In this document: positions 9,768-18,465 of the stretch, one piece after another
How the letters are laid out: the number at the start of each line of letters is the position of its first letter
Position numbering within the stretch: position 1 is the stretch's first letter
Assembly (NCBI RefSeq): GCF_003337275.1
Contig: NZ_QPJQ01000012.1
Coordinates: 1 to 64,000 of the forward strand
Length of the DNA stretch: 64,000 nt
DNA from: Marinomonas foliarum
GTDB lineage: Bacteria > Pseudomonadota > Gammaproteobacteria > Pseudomonadales > Marinomonadaceae
Reading direction: 5' to 3'
The notes under the pieces: model-generated
Databases searched by the model: none
What the model was told of the DNA's origin: nothing
Seen by the model: only the letters and a program-made list of their open reading frames with translations
Program-made: the position numbers and the translations under genes

Positions 9768-9974
9768 ATGTTAATCGTTAGCTTATTTGTTTGTATTCAG
9801 CAAAGTGTCGAACGCTTTCAAACACGTAAAACACTTGCAAAACTCACTGCAGAGCAACTGAATGACATTGGCATGACCAAAGAACGTCAACAAGTAGAAG
9901 TGTCTCAGGCAACCGTTCTAAAGCTACTACGTGATATTGTTCTGTTGATGAAAAGCAACAGGAGGGCCCAATGA
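9768..9974 (+). CDS. Small DUF1127-like protein
   Basis: 68-residue protein whose centre, RKTLAKLTAEQLNDIGMTKE, matches the DUF1127 (YjiS-like) consensus of a leucine-rich helix followed by L-x-DIG. A strong ribosome binding site (AAGGAGAAGG) sits just before the ATG. The stop overlaps the ATG of the LysE gene, so the two are translated together. DUF1127 proteins are small, basic and often RNA-linked in alphaproteobacteria. The role here is unknown. The N-terminus is hydrophobic for about 12 residues, too short for a clear membrane segment. Confidence 0.8.
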   Translation: MLIVSLFVCIQQSVERFQTRKTLAKLTAEQLNDIGMTKERQQVEVSQATVLKLLRDIVLLMKSNRRAQ

Positions 9975-10591
9975 TTGATTCCTCTTTTTTCTTGGCGCTT
10001 GCCATGTTTGCGTTTGTTACTTCTGTTACGCCAGGGCCTAATAACATAATGTTGCTGGCGTCTGGCGCGAACTTCGGTTTTCGTCGAACGCTCCCGCATA
10101 TGTTTGGTATTGTATTGGGTGTAGCCTGCTTATTGCTTTCTACATTGTTGGGGTTAGGGGCATTGTTTACCTTATATCCTCCGCTTTACGGTGTGCTCAA
10201 ATGGGTCGGCTGTGCGTATCTGTTGTGGTTGTCATGGAAAATAGGCAGTGCGCCGGTTGGGAGCCTAGAAAGTAAGCAAGAAGATAAAAAGCCTAAAGCG
10301 ATACCAATGCGCTGGTGGCAAGCTTTGTTGTTCCAATATGTGAACCCTAAGGCTTGGATGATGGCAATTGGCTGTGTAAGCACCTTTGCCATAGCAGGTG
10401 ATTTGTATGCTTTGTCCGGCTTTTGGATTATTGTTCTGTTTGCAGCAGTAGGTTTTCCGGCTATTTCTGTGTGGGCTTGGGCAGGTATAAAAATTCGCCA
10501 ATGGCTGACAGATGGAAAACGGCAGCGATTATTTAATCTGACGATGGGCATAGCGACAGCATCAACACTGTTTTTAATTGTTGGTAGTTAA
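9971..10591 (+). CDS. LysE family exporter
   Basis: 206-residue inner-membrane protein with six hydrophobic segments and the LysE/RhtB signature TPGPNNIMLLASGANFG near residue 20. The family exports amino acids or their derivatives. The ATG overlaps the DUF1127 stop (ATGA). The divergent MocR regulator suggests induction by an amino acid or related amine. The substrate is not determinable from sequence. Confidence 0.92.
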   Translation: MIDSSFFLALAMFAFVTSVTPGPNNIMLLASGANFGFRRTLPHMFGIVLGVACLLLSTLLGLGALFTLYPPLYGVLKWVGCAYLLWLSWKIGSAPVGSLESKQEDKKPKAIPMRWWQALLFQYVNPKAWMMAIGCVSTFAIAGDLYALSGFWIIVLFAAVGFPAISVWAWAGIKIRQWLTDGKRQRLFNLTMGIATASTLFLIVGS

Positions 10592-10624
10592 TTGTGGGTT
10601 ATTAAGTGCTGAAAAGGGATTAAG

Positions 10625-10951
10625 GTGATAGAAAATCAAGAGCAGAAAGCGTCTTTGAGAGAATCTCAATGGAGTCTTTATATGATAAAGACTCGTTTAA
10701 ACACGCTTTATACTGGTATCAGTACCGATGTGGAGCGTCGCTTTAAAGAGCATTCTGGCAGCAGTAAACGTGCTGCTCGGTATCTTCGAGGAAAGGGGCC
10801 GCTAGAATTAGTTTGGTCCCAGTCCGTAGGTTCTAAGAGCGAGGCATTGATTCTAGAATGTCGAGTCAAAAAGCTGAATCGCCGGCAAAAATTAAGTCTA
10901 ATTGATGGTGGTATCGAGCTTGCTGCTTTGCAGCCAAAAACAGATGAATAA
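10625..10951 (+). CDS. GIY-YIG nuclease domain protein (YhbQ/UPF0213-like)
   Basis: 108-residue single-domain protein. The GIY-YIG core is seen as SLYMI...LYTGIS, followed by the conserved R in DVERRFKEH and a C-terminal Glu region ALILECRVKKL. This matches the small YhbQ-like family of structure-specific endonuclease-fold proteins, whose cellular role is poorly defined. The GTG start is chosen because the downstream ATG would cut away the first strand of the domain, and GGGATTAAG precedes the GTG. Confidence 0.88.
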   Translation: MIENQEQKASLRESQWSLYMIKTRLNTLYTGISTDVERRFKEHSGSSKRAARYLRGKGPLELVWSQSVGSKSEALILECRVKKLNRRQKLSLIDGGIELAALQPKTDE

Positions 10952-11037
10952 AGCGTGTTTTCTTAGCTTGTTTTTCTAAGGGATCATTCGTAGCATGTTA
11001 TGTCATTTGTAGTGCTTTCATAGGGAGGCAAGGGACT

Positions 11038-11436
11038 ATGATTAGTCACATTGACCACATAGTATTAACCGTTGCAGATATAGATAGAGCGGTCGCTTTT
11101 TACGAATCCGTGCTTAAGCTTGAGTCATTCACCTTCGCCAATGGCAGAAAGGCTGTGCGTTTTGGTCAGCAAAAAATTAATTTTCAAGTGCTCGGTCAAG
11201 AGCTAAGAAATCATGCAATGGAAGGTGCTGGTGATGTGTGCCTTATAACAAGCTGGACGTTGGAAGAGGTGGTTGCTCATCTAAAAGCCAATAAGGTCAT
11301 GATTCTTGAAGGCCCTGTGTCTAAATCCGGTGCACAAGGGCCAATCCAGTCTGTTTATTTTAACGATCTAGATAACAATCTGATTGAAGTTAGTGTCTAT
11401 GAAGAGCCACTTAGCGATGATCAAGAAGCTGAGTAA
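11038..11436 (+). CDS. VOC family (glyoxalase/fosfomycin-resistance fold) protein
   Basis: 132 residues with the vicinal-oxygen-chelate pattern: HIDHIVLTVADIDRAVAFYE at the N-terminus and FNDLDNNLIEVSVYEE near the C-terminus, giving the usual His and Glu metal ligands. A good ribosome binding site (GGGAGG) precedes the ATG. The 3' end overlaps the 3' end of recQ on the other strand by 26 bases. The substrate is unknown. This small form is often annotated as a VOC virulence protein without evidence of virulence. Confidence 0.88.
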   Translation: MISHIDHIVLTVADIDRAVAFYESVLKLESFTFANGRKAVRFGQQKINFQVLGQELRNHAMEGAGDVCLITSWTLEEVVAHLKANKVMILEGPVSKSGAQGPIQSVYFNDLDNNLIEVSVYEEPLSDDQEAE

Positions 11437-13390
11437 CCGCCTCTAGAACCGATGAATAACTCCTTTCCTCATAAATGCCAAATCCACTTAGTTGGCGAGC
11501 TTTCATCTTAGTAAAAATAGGTTGTGTTAATCCTGTTAGAAAACGAGTGATTAACACAGCAGTAATCTGTGTCGTTGGACTTTTGCTACTAAGTTGTTGG
11601 GCAAATTCTCTGGCGTATTCTGCGATATCACTTTGCCAAGCGGTTGAGTCTTGCTCATCCGTTGGTTGTGCAAACACCAGAACCTTTCCTCTGCAAACCG
11701 AACAATGGCCGCAGTGCTCGGGTGAATGCTGATCACCAAAGTATCGAGCCAAATTGTTATTCAAACAGCGATCTAGTTGGAAAAAGCGAATCATGGTGGC
11801 GATTCGCTCTACTTCCGTGTTTTGTTTTTCATCAACATATTGATGCAACTGGTTAGCCAAAGTCTGGTGATGAAAATGCTCTGTATGCACTTCATAGACG
11901 TCAGTTAAGCCTTTACTTTCTAGAGTAAGGACGTTGTTATCTGCCGCAAATTCTAATATTTCTAGTACATCGCCTCGAGATAATCCCGCTTCGTTAAATA
12001 GCTTGTCAAAATCAGGTGTGCCCCAGATTTTTTTATATTGAACCCCTTTCAATAATGCTTGGTAGGCGGCTTGCCATTCATCGGGAATACGGTTAGCAAA
12101 CGCGGTTCGATCGCCTTCCCATTTTAGTCGGACGTCAGAGTAATAGGTGTATTTTGCAGTAAGGACATTGAGCAGCTCTAGCTGTACCAATAGTGTTTTT
12201 AATGGCAAAGCTCTGATGTTGGTCTGCATAGATAAACTATAAGACTGAGTTTCCCATAGTGAGTTCACATCATTGTATGAAGACGTGGGTTGGGTGGTCT
12301 GTTCTGTAATACTGCTGAGCAGTTTGTCTATGTCTTGTGGTTCTGGTGTATCTCCATAGACAAAGTTTTCGAGTGTACTTAGGCCTTCAAGACTGGCGAG
12401 TAGTGCGCAGCGGCTAGGCTGGCGATCTCGACCAGCACGGCCAATTTCTTGGCTGTAGTTTTCAATGGATTTTGGTAAATCAAAATGCACAACGAGCCGG
12501 ATATCCGCTTTGTCTATGCCCATACCAAACGCGATGGTTGCGACAATGATGCGAGTTCTGTCAGCCATAAAATCGGCTTGAATAATGCGTCGCGTATCAC
12601 TGTCTAACCCTGCATGATAAGCCGTGGCAGAGTAACCGCTGGCTTGTAAATGGCGAGCTACATCTTCTGCCGTTTTCTGTTGGGTCACATAAACTATCCC
12701 TGCGCCTTGGGTATCGTCGATTAGGTTTTTTAAGGTATCAAGCTTATTGCTTCTTTGGATAGGAATTAGATCGATATCTAAATTTGGACGGTAGAACCCC
12801 GTTTGCACTATGTGTTCCGGTCGGATGGCAAATTTTTGTGCCATATCTCGTTGAACTCGACGTGTTGCGGTTGCGGTCAATAAAAGCACCAGAGGAATCG
12901 CTAGCTCTTGTTGGTAAGAGGGCAGCTTTAGATAATCCGGTCTAAAGTTATGACCCCATTCAGAAATACAGTGTGCTTCATCAACAACCAACATAGAAAT
13001 AGGGATATGTTTAATAAAGCGGCGAAAACGCTCATTCTTAAAGCGTTCCACAGAGATCATTAAAATTTTAATCGATCCGTCTTGAACGCCGGACATGACA
13101 GCCTGGCTTTCGTCTTTGTTTTGGCTGGAATCTAAACAGGCAGCATTGATACCTTTTGATGTTAGAAAAGCCAATTGATCATGCATTAGGGCAATTAATG
13201 GTGAGATAACCAAGGTTAAGTTAGGTAGTTGTGTCGCTGTAAATTGGTAGCATAAGGATTTACCTGATCCTGTCGGAAAAACCGCCAGAGAAGAGTGCCC
13301 AGATAGGAGCTGCTCTATTGTTTGCTGTTGTCCCTCACGGAACTCACCAAAGCCAAAAAGTGAATGTAGGTTTTGTTCTAGAGAGATCAT
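11411..13390 (-). CDS. recQ: ATP-dependent DNA helicase RecQ
   Basis: 3'-5' DNA helicase for recombination and repair. Visible motifs: Walker A FPTGSGKSLCYQ (near 42), DEAH box VVDEAHCISEWGHNFRPDY (near 138), motif VI GRAGRDRQPSRC, and a four-cysteine zinc site (C...CGHCSVC, about 541-566). A clear HRDC domain is not seen in the last 90 residues, unlike E. coli RecQ. I chose the ATG at 13390 (659 residues) because it overlaps the srkA stop as ATGA. A longer reading frame exists but would overlap srkA by over 60 bases. Confidence 0.93.
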   Translation of the reverse strand: MISLEQNLHSLFGFGEFREGQQQTIEQLLSGHSSLAVFPTGSGKSLCYQFTATQLPNLTLVISPLIALMHDQLAFLTSKGINAACLDSSQNKDESQAVMSGVQDGSIKILMISVERFKNERFRRFIKHIPISMLVVDEAHCISEWGHNFRPDYLKLPSYQQELAIPLVLLLTATATRRVQRDMAQKFAIRPEHIVQTGFYRPNLDIDLIPIQRSNKLDTLKNLIDDTQGAGIVYVTQQKTAEDVARHLQASGYSATAYHAGLDSDTRRIIQADFMADRTRIIVATIAFGMGIDKADIRLVVHFDLPKSIENYSQEIGRAGRDRQPSRCALLASLEGLSTLENFVYGDTPEPQDIDKLLSSITEQTTQPTSSYNDVNSLWETQSYSLSMQTNIRALPLKTLLVQLELLNVLTAKYTYYSDVRLKWEGDRTAFANRIPDEWQAAYQALLKGVQYKKIWGTPDFDKLFNEAGLSRGDVLEILEFAADNNVLTLESKGLTDVYEVHTEHFHHQTLANQLHQYVDEKQNTEVERIATMIRFFQLDRCLNNNLARYFGDQHSPEHCGHCSVCRGKVLVFAQPTDEQDSTAWQSDIAEYAREFAQQLSSKSPTTQITAVLITRFLTGLTQPIFTKMKARQLSGFGIYEERSYSSVLEAVTQLLDHR

Positions 13391-14391
13391 CGAGAAATTT
13401 GCCCCCATTCTAATTCGCAACTTTTTAATTCGTTTAAATGATTTATCCAATACTCTTCAGAACCAAACCATGAAAACGCTTTGACGAATGCCGGATCATG
13501 CCAGCGGCTCTGTAGCCAGGCAGCATAGCTGATTACACGTACACTTTTAAAGACATCAATCAAATCCAATTCGCGCGTTTCAAAAGGTAGATAAGATTCA
13601 TAACCTTCAATTATTTCGCTTAACTGCTGTCTGGGGTTTTCAGTTTGCGTGATGTGTAGCCAGAGGTCTTGTACTGCAACGCCATTTTGGCAATCATCAA
13701 AATCCAATAGGTGAAATTGTCCTTCATGAAGCATGAGGTTGCTGCGGTGGCTGTCGCCATGTATTGGCCTAAGCTGAGTTGGCCAATATGTTTGGATTCT
13801 GGCCTCGCTTAATTCTCTTAGTTTGGCTATTTGTTTTATATACAGGGGCTTAAGCTTTTCAGGTAACTGCAGCGCTTTTGGTAAAGGGGCTTTGAGAAGC
13901 GTGTTGCCTGTTAAAATTTGATTGGTTGCTGCATCCATTTGAGCTAGCGGAGAAACGTTTATTCGCTCTAGAAATGGCCTTGTTGATAGCGTTTGATGTA
14001 GTTGTCCAATCAGTTCGCCAAGTTGGTATAGCTGATCTAGATTGTCTGCTTCAGGGTGTTGTCCAACCAATCTTGGGTATAAGCAAAAATGCATGTCATT
14101 ATGTTGAAATAAGCTGGCACCATTAAACTCTAGTGGCGCCACTACTGGAACACCGGCCGCTTTCAGTTTGAGTAGGGTTTGGTGTTCTTCCTGAATTTGT
14201 GCTTCGTTCCATCGTTCAGGCCGATAAAATTTTGCAATGACGGGGGAGCTATCTTCGATACCAATTTGGTAGACGCGGTTCTCGTAACTATTTAGTGGGT
14301 AAATGCGCGAATCACTCCACAAGCCAGTGGATTCCACTGCATCTAAAATGGCATCCGGAACAAGAGTCGAGAAAGAATGGGTTGCCGTCAT
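13387..14391 (-). CDS. srkA: Stress response serine/threonine kinase SrkA (YihE/RdoA)
   Basis: 334-residue kinase of the aminoglycoside-phosphotransferase/choline-kinase fold, which protects cells during stress in E. coli. Visible: the ATP lysine in PVIAKFYRPERW, catalytic loop IHGDSHRSNLML, metal motif LLDFDDC, and the YihE C-terminal helix pattern WFGSEEYWINHLNELK. It is the first gene of a two-gene unit whose stop overlaps the recQ start. Linkage to recQ is unusual, because srkA usually sits beside dsbA. Confidence 0.93.
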   Translation of the reverse strand: MTATHSFSTLVPDAILDAVESTGLWSDSRIYPLNSYENRVYQIGIEDSSPVIAKFYRPERWNEAQIQEEHQTLLKLKAAGVPVVAPLEFNGASLFQHNDMHFCLYPRLVGQHPEADNLDQLYQLGELIGQLHQTLSTRPFLERINVSPLAQMDAATNQILTGNTLLKAPLPKALQLPEKLKPLYIKQIAKLRELSEARIQTYWPTQLRPIHGDSHRSNLMLHEGQFHLLDFDDCQNGVAVQDLWLHITQTENPRQQLSEIIEGYESYLPFETRELDLIDVFKSVRVISYAAWLQSRWHDPAFVKAFSWFGSEEYWINHLNELKSCELEWGQISR

Positions 14392-14533
14392 AAAGGAGTA
14401 CTCTAATGCTAAAAAAAGAAATGTCGATGACCATAACGATGTGCTCGAATTATAGCAAGCCGAGGCGTTTTTTTAGCGTGTGTTTTTGTGCATTTGAAAG
14501 TGCTGAGGCGTGGTTGTTGATAAGGAAAACGAT

Positions 14534-14568
14534 AGAGATCAAAAAGCGTTTATTCCTTTTTGATCTCT
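14534..14568 (-). terminator. Hairpin downstream of the response regulator gene
   Basis: A perfect 13-bp stem AGAGATCAAAAAG/CTTTTTGATCTCT with a 9-base loop starts 9 bases past the stop of the minus-strand TPR response regulator. The trailing U-run is weak (ATCGTTTTC), so termination is likely but not certain. Confidence 0.6.
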
Positions 14569-14576
14569 TGTGGAAA

Positions 14577-15824
14577 TTAAGCGATGCCTAGTTTTCTTTG
14601 TAAGGTTAACTCTTGTTCTCGTGTGATTGATGAGGCTTTTCCTGACGCGATGAGTTGCTTCCATTGCTTCCAAGATTTAATAGCATCTTCTCGACGCGAA
14701 CGGTGTAGGTACTGCTGAACTTCTACACGGAAAGAGTTCGTAACGGCAGTTGGGTTGTCTTTCCCTAACTGTCGTAACCTTGTCAAAGAGCGCTTTAGCT
14801 TCTCTGCTATTTGCGGATCTTGAGCGTCATTTTCCTGGATCGCAATAAGGCATTTTAAATGTTCATAATAGTATTCTATTTTTTCATGCTGAGTGTTTCT
14901 TGTTGAACGAATGACTCGTGAATAAGCTTGTTCAGCCGTTTTCCATTCTTTTATTTTAATGCTCAGCTTTCCAAGGCGTTTGGTTCTTGCCAGGGATCTA
15001 GGTGATACTTCTAGGCTTTTTGCCATGGCTTTCTGGGCCCCTTGGAAGTCTCTTAATTCTTCATGAGCATCAGCAAGGTTATCGTAAGCGGGTAGAAAGT
15101 GACGACTAATATTAATGGCTTTTTCTAGGTTCTCTATCGCAGACATTGGCTGCTGTAAACTTAAGTCACATTGGGCAACACCAAAGTACGCCCAAGAAAG
15201 CTCTTTGTTCTCCTTGAGCACTCCCATGTAGTGTATTTTGGCTGCTTTATAGTCTGTTCTAGAAAGTAGCGATTCCCCAATTGCCTTTAGGCATAAATTG
15301 CGATATTGGGGATATTTGTTCATGATGGTTTTGGCTTCTTTTTCCATCTTTTCATAATTGTCGTTGTTTCGACTTTCATACACAGACGAAAAGATGCTCT
15401 TTTGTTTCTTTATCCGGTCTAGTCTTCGATGCAACGTTGATGGCGTGAAGGGCTTCACCATATAGCTGTCAGGTCTGTGTTCTAGGGCACTCGACACGCT
15501 ATCATAACCTGTGTCTGCGGTTATCATTATGAAAATATTGGAATGGCTGAGCAGATTGTTTTTTCTAGATATTTCTAACACTTGTTGACCGTTAATTTGC
15601 CCACCAAGGTTGTAATCAGAAAGAATAATATCAAAGCTTTTCGCTTCCATGCGTTTAAGCGCGCTTTGTCCAGAGGCTTCAAGTTCTATGTTTGTATAGC
15701 CTAAAGAAAGCATCATAGATTTCAGCATTAGGCGCATTTCGTTCATGTCTTCAATAATTAAGACGGTCTTCTTGCTGACATCTTCTTTGACCGCTTTAGT
15801 ATTTTTTGTTGGTGTACTTGTCAC
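14577..15824 (-). CDS. Response regulator with receiver domain and TPR repeats
   Basis: 415 residues. The N-terminal receiver domain (about 17-135) has the acidic pair in LIIEDMNEM, the phosphorylatable Asp in DIILSDYNLGG (near 68), and the conserved lysine in YMVKPFTP. The remainder is helical with several TPR-like repeats (for example AYFGVAQCDLSLQQPMSAIE and YDNLADAHEELRDFQGAQKA), so output is probably protein-protein interaction rather than DNA binding. The start is a GTG with AGGGAAAG upstream. No histidine kinase gene is adjacent, so the partner is unknown. Confidence 0.88.
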   Translation of the reverse strand: MTSTPTKNTKAVKEDVSKKTVLIIEDMNEMRLMLKSMMLSLGYTNIELEASGQSALKRMEAKSFDIILSDYNLGGQINGQQVLEISRKNNLLSHSNIFIMITADTGYDSVSSALEHRPDSYMVKPFTPSTLHRRLDRIKKQKSIFSSVYESRNNDNYEKMEKEAKTIMNKYPQYRNLCLKAIGESLLSRTDYKAAKIHYMGVLKENKELSWAYFGVAQCDLSLQQPMSAIENLEKAINISRHFLPAYDNLADAHEELRDFQGAQKAMAKSLEVSPRSLARTKRLGKLSIKIKEWKTAEQAYSRVIRSTRNTQHEKIEYYYEHLKCLIAIQENDAQDPQIAEKLKRSLTRLRQLGKDNPTAVTNSFRVEVQQYLHRSRREDAIKSWKQWKQLIASGKASSITREQELTLQRKLGIA

Positions 15825-15975
15825 AGATTAACTTTCCCTAGTTTGAGTGCTTACAAAACAACGTGAATATTTACAAAAAATTACAATCGGTGTTTTATAT
15901 CACGTTTTATGGGAGCTACAAAGTACTTTTAGTTCAGTAATTTGGAAAATTAAGGGTCTTAAACCTGTTCATTAT

Positions 15976-16626
15976 TTAATGCACTATATTTGCTGTGAGA
16001 ACAAAAATATCCATATACCCCAATTCGCCATTAATTGGTTGAATAGCTTGAGCGCTATGGAAAAATTTACGGTCGTTCAGGACTACAAATTCGCCATGAT
16101 CAAAGCTATGACTTATCAATGCTGGGCTGTTTTTCTTTAGGTGAACATTGATGTTTCCACCTTTAATGTTGTGGCGCTGCATGACGTAAATACCAATTCT
16201 GTCAAAGCCATCTTGGTGAATGCCTTCGGGGGCAACTTCTGCGCTTTTATGGTCGGCAAAAATACGTAACTGGTGAACCTCAATTGGCGTACTATCGGAA
16301 ACACTGGCCATTTTCTGAAAATAGTGAAACAACTCAATAAATGCAGGATCGACTACGGTCTTGTCGTCTATCTCTTCATATTGACGCACAACATTGCCCT
16401 GAAAGTGATTAATACTTTCATCTTGGACAAACGCTTGTGCAGGAAGGCGCTGTAGAGAACCTTTTTCAACGGTAAAGCGTGAATAACGACGTAGGCGAAA
16501 CTCGCCATCTGCGTATGGATTGGGTGGTAACCGTTCAAAAGAAGGAGTGAGGTGGTTAACGCTATCAGGGCTAAGCTGCCCAAGCTCAAGATAAAAAGGC
16601 TCAGTAATGGATTTATTAGTCATCAT
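15976..16626 (-). CDS. 2-oxoglutarate/Fe(II) dioxygenase family protein
   Basis: 216-residue protein of the family that includes bacterial free-amino-acid hydroxylases such as isoleucine dioxygenase (PF10014 type). The iron ligands are seen as His-Gln-Asp in GIHQDGF (near 134) and a distal His in FHSAQAI (near 190). A downstream arginine for 2-oxoglutarate is not obvious, which is common in this subfamily. It is monocistronic, divergent from a chemoreceptor gene. The substrate is unknown, with a free amino acid as the best guess. Confidence 0.82.
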   Translation of the reverse strand: MMTNKSITEPFYLELGQLSPDSVNHLTPSFERLPPNPYADGEFRLRRYSRFTVEKGSLQRLPAQAFVQDESINHFQGNVVRQYEEIDDKTVVDPAFIELFHYFQKMASVSDSTPIEVHQLRIFADHKSAEVAPEGIHQDGFDRIGIYVMQRHNIKGGNINVHLKKNSPALISHSFDHGEFVVLNDRKFFHSAQAIQPINGELGYMDIFVLTANIVH

Positions 16627-16848
16627 AGTGTTGTCCTCATTACAGTCGTTGGCAGATCGTGCGCAACGTTATTATTGTAAGACCGCTTTGTGGGCGACTT
16701 TTTAAGTTTAGCTCTAACGTGCGAAAAGGGTAGCTATTTATGCTGAATTTTAGGCTACGACTTTAGTCTTATGATCCTTGTTTTGTGTTGACCTTAATTT
16801 GCTGCCGTTAAACACTAGATAATATAAAAATTAGAATAAGGGAAGATA

Positions 16849-18420
16849 ATGATTTATTTCCAATTTGGCGGAGCATTGGGGCTTTTGGTTCTGTTTGTTT
16901 TCGGCTATTCACAAGGCTCTATACCGCAAGACTTAGCTCTAGTTGGAATTATTTTATCCATTTTTGTGTTTGTCCCGAATCTTGTGCGTGGCCGTAAAAT
17001 GTCTAATCGTCATGCTAATGAATCGGGCGAAGAGGTAAATACATCTGAGGTAGTATTTTCAGATATGAGCAAAAAAGTAACTCATGCCACCTCTAAAATG
17101 GCGATGGGAGCCGCTGAAGTTTCTTACTTTGTTGATACTTTAAGTAAAGACATCCATCTTACTAGCGATGACAGCGAACAGATCACACAAGCCGTAGTCA
17201 CTCTTTCAGAAACCGGATTAACCTTATCAACCAATCTGGGGCAGCTGGCTGTCACCATGACTGAAACCGCTAAATCCAGCCATATAGCCCAAAATGCCTT
17301 GTCGCAAAGTGCCGAACAGATTCATGAGCTTACTGAAAAAGTACAAACAGCCAGTGAGCAGCTGGCTCTTTTAACTAAAAGCGCCGATGACATAGACAGT
17401 ATCACAGCTGTTATAAAAGCGGTTTCAGAGCAAACCAATTTGTTGGCGCTTAACGCCGCAATTGAAGCTGCTCGGGCAGGCGAGCAAGGTCGAGGTTTCG
17501 CTGTTGTGGCAGATGAAGTACGAGCATTGGCGGGTAAAAGTGCCGATGCTTCAGAGCAAATATCACGATTATTGAGCGATGTTCGTCAAAATAGCCAATT
17601 AACAAACAATGAAATGTCTTCATTAAAAGAACTGACTGAATCATTATCTACAACGCTCTTAGGGGAAACTCAGCGCTTTATTTCGTTAACAGAAGAAGTA
17701 CAGCATGCCTCTTTAGTGCTATCTGAAGTGGAAAGTGCAGGTGAAGAGTTGGGAGCGACCAGTACGCAAATTAATGGATCTATTTCCCGTATTAGTACCT
17801 CCTTGCATGATATTTCAGAACGCAGTGATCGATTATCTAAAGAAGCTTCAAGTTTAAGTAATGGCGCAGAAGTGGTTTTTCGGGAATTAGATAAAGTGGA
17901 TCAATCTTTGTTTTTTTCCACATTGCTTAATGAAGCCAAAGCAGCAGCGCAAGCCATTGGCCGTCTATTTGAAGAGGCGATTGAAAAAGGTGAATTGACT
18001 CAGCAAGCCGTGTTTTCCAGAGATTATCAACCTATTAGTAATACGAACCCACAAAAGTACAGTACACCTTATGATGCATTTAGTGATCAGTTTTTCCCTA
18101 CGGTGCAAGAGGCCTTATTAGAAAAATATCAGCACGTTATGTTTGCAGGAGCGGTGGATGTGAATGGCTATTTTCCAACTCATAATCAAAAGTTCAATCA
18201 GCCATTAACCGGTGATTATGAAAAAGATTTAGTGAACAACCGTTCTAAGCGTATTTTTAATGATGCGACTGGCAGTCGATGCGGCGCTCATACAGACAGC
18301 TTTTTGTTGCAAACCTATAAGCGAGATACTGGTGAAATTCTTCACGATCTCTCTGTTCCCATTTTTGTGAATGGTAAACACTGGGGTGGTTTTCGCATGG
18401 GCTTTAAGCCTGAACTTTGA
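16849..18420 (+). CDS. Methyl-accepting chemotaxis protein with C-terminal sensor domain
   Basis: 523 residues. Two N-terminal hydrophobic segments (about 5-24 and 27-46) form a short hairpin with almost no periplasmic part. The signalling hairpin follows, with the conserved tip [20 protein letters not shown] near 198. The C-terminal 150 residues form a separate domain ([44 protein letters not shown]) that resembles a cytoplasmic Cache/PAS-like ligand-binding module. It thus probably senses an internal or membrane-diffusible signal. Its ribosome binding site is GGGAAG. It is a single gene. Confidence 0.9.
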   Translation: MIYFQFGGALGLLVLFVFGYSQGSIPQDLALVGIILSIFVFVPNLVRGRKMSNRHANESGEEVNTSEVVFSDMSKKVTHATSKMAMGAAEVSYFVDTLSKDIHLTSDDSEQITQAVVTLSETGLTLSTNLGQLAVTMTETAKSSHIAQNALSQSAEQIHELTEKVQTASEQLALLTKSADDIDSITAVIKAVSEQTNLLALNAAIEAARAGEQGRGFAVVADEVRALAGKSADASEQISRLLSDVRQNSQLTNNEMSSLKELTESLSTTLLGETQRFISLTEEVQHASLVLSEVESAGEELGATSTQINGSISRISTSLHDISERSDRLSKEASSLSNGAEVVFRELDKVDQSLFFSTLLNEAKAAAQAIGRLFEEAIEKGELTQQAVFSRDYQPISNTNPQKYSTPYDAFSDQFFPTVQEALLEKYQHVMFAGAVDVNGYFPTHNQKFNQPLTGDYEKDLVNNRSKRIFNDATGSRCGAHTDSFLLQTYKRDTGEILHDLSVPIFVNGKHWGGFRMGFKPEL

Positions 18421-18465
18421 TCTTGACTGTTTCACGAAATCAACACTGTGTTCGCGTTAAGTCGT

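Noticed and set aside
13391..13450. Longer RecQ N-terminus
   Set aside because: It would overlap srkA by more than 60 bases and adds a basic stretch absent from RecQ. The ATGA-coupled start is better.
14406..14591. 61-codon open frame on the plus strand between srkA and the response regulator
   Set aside because: It overlaps the terminator and the start of a minus-strand gene end, has no family resemblance, and its sequence is partly the hairpin.
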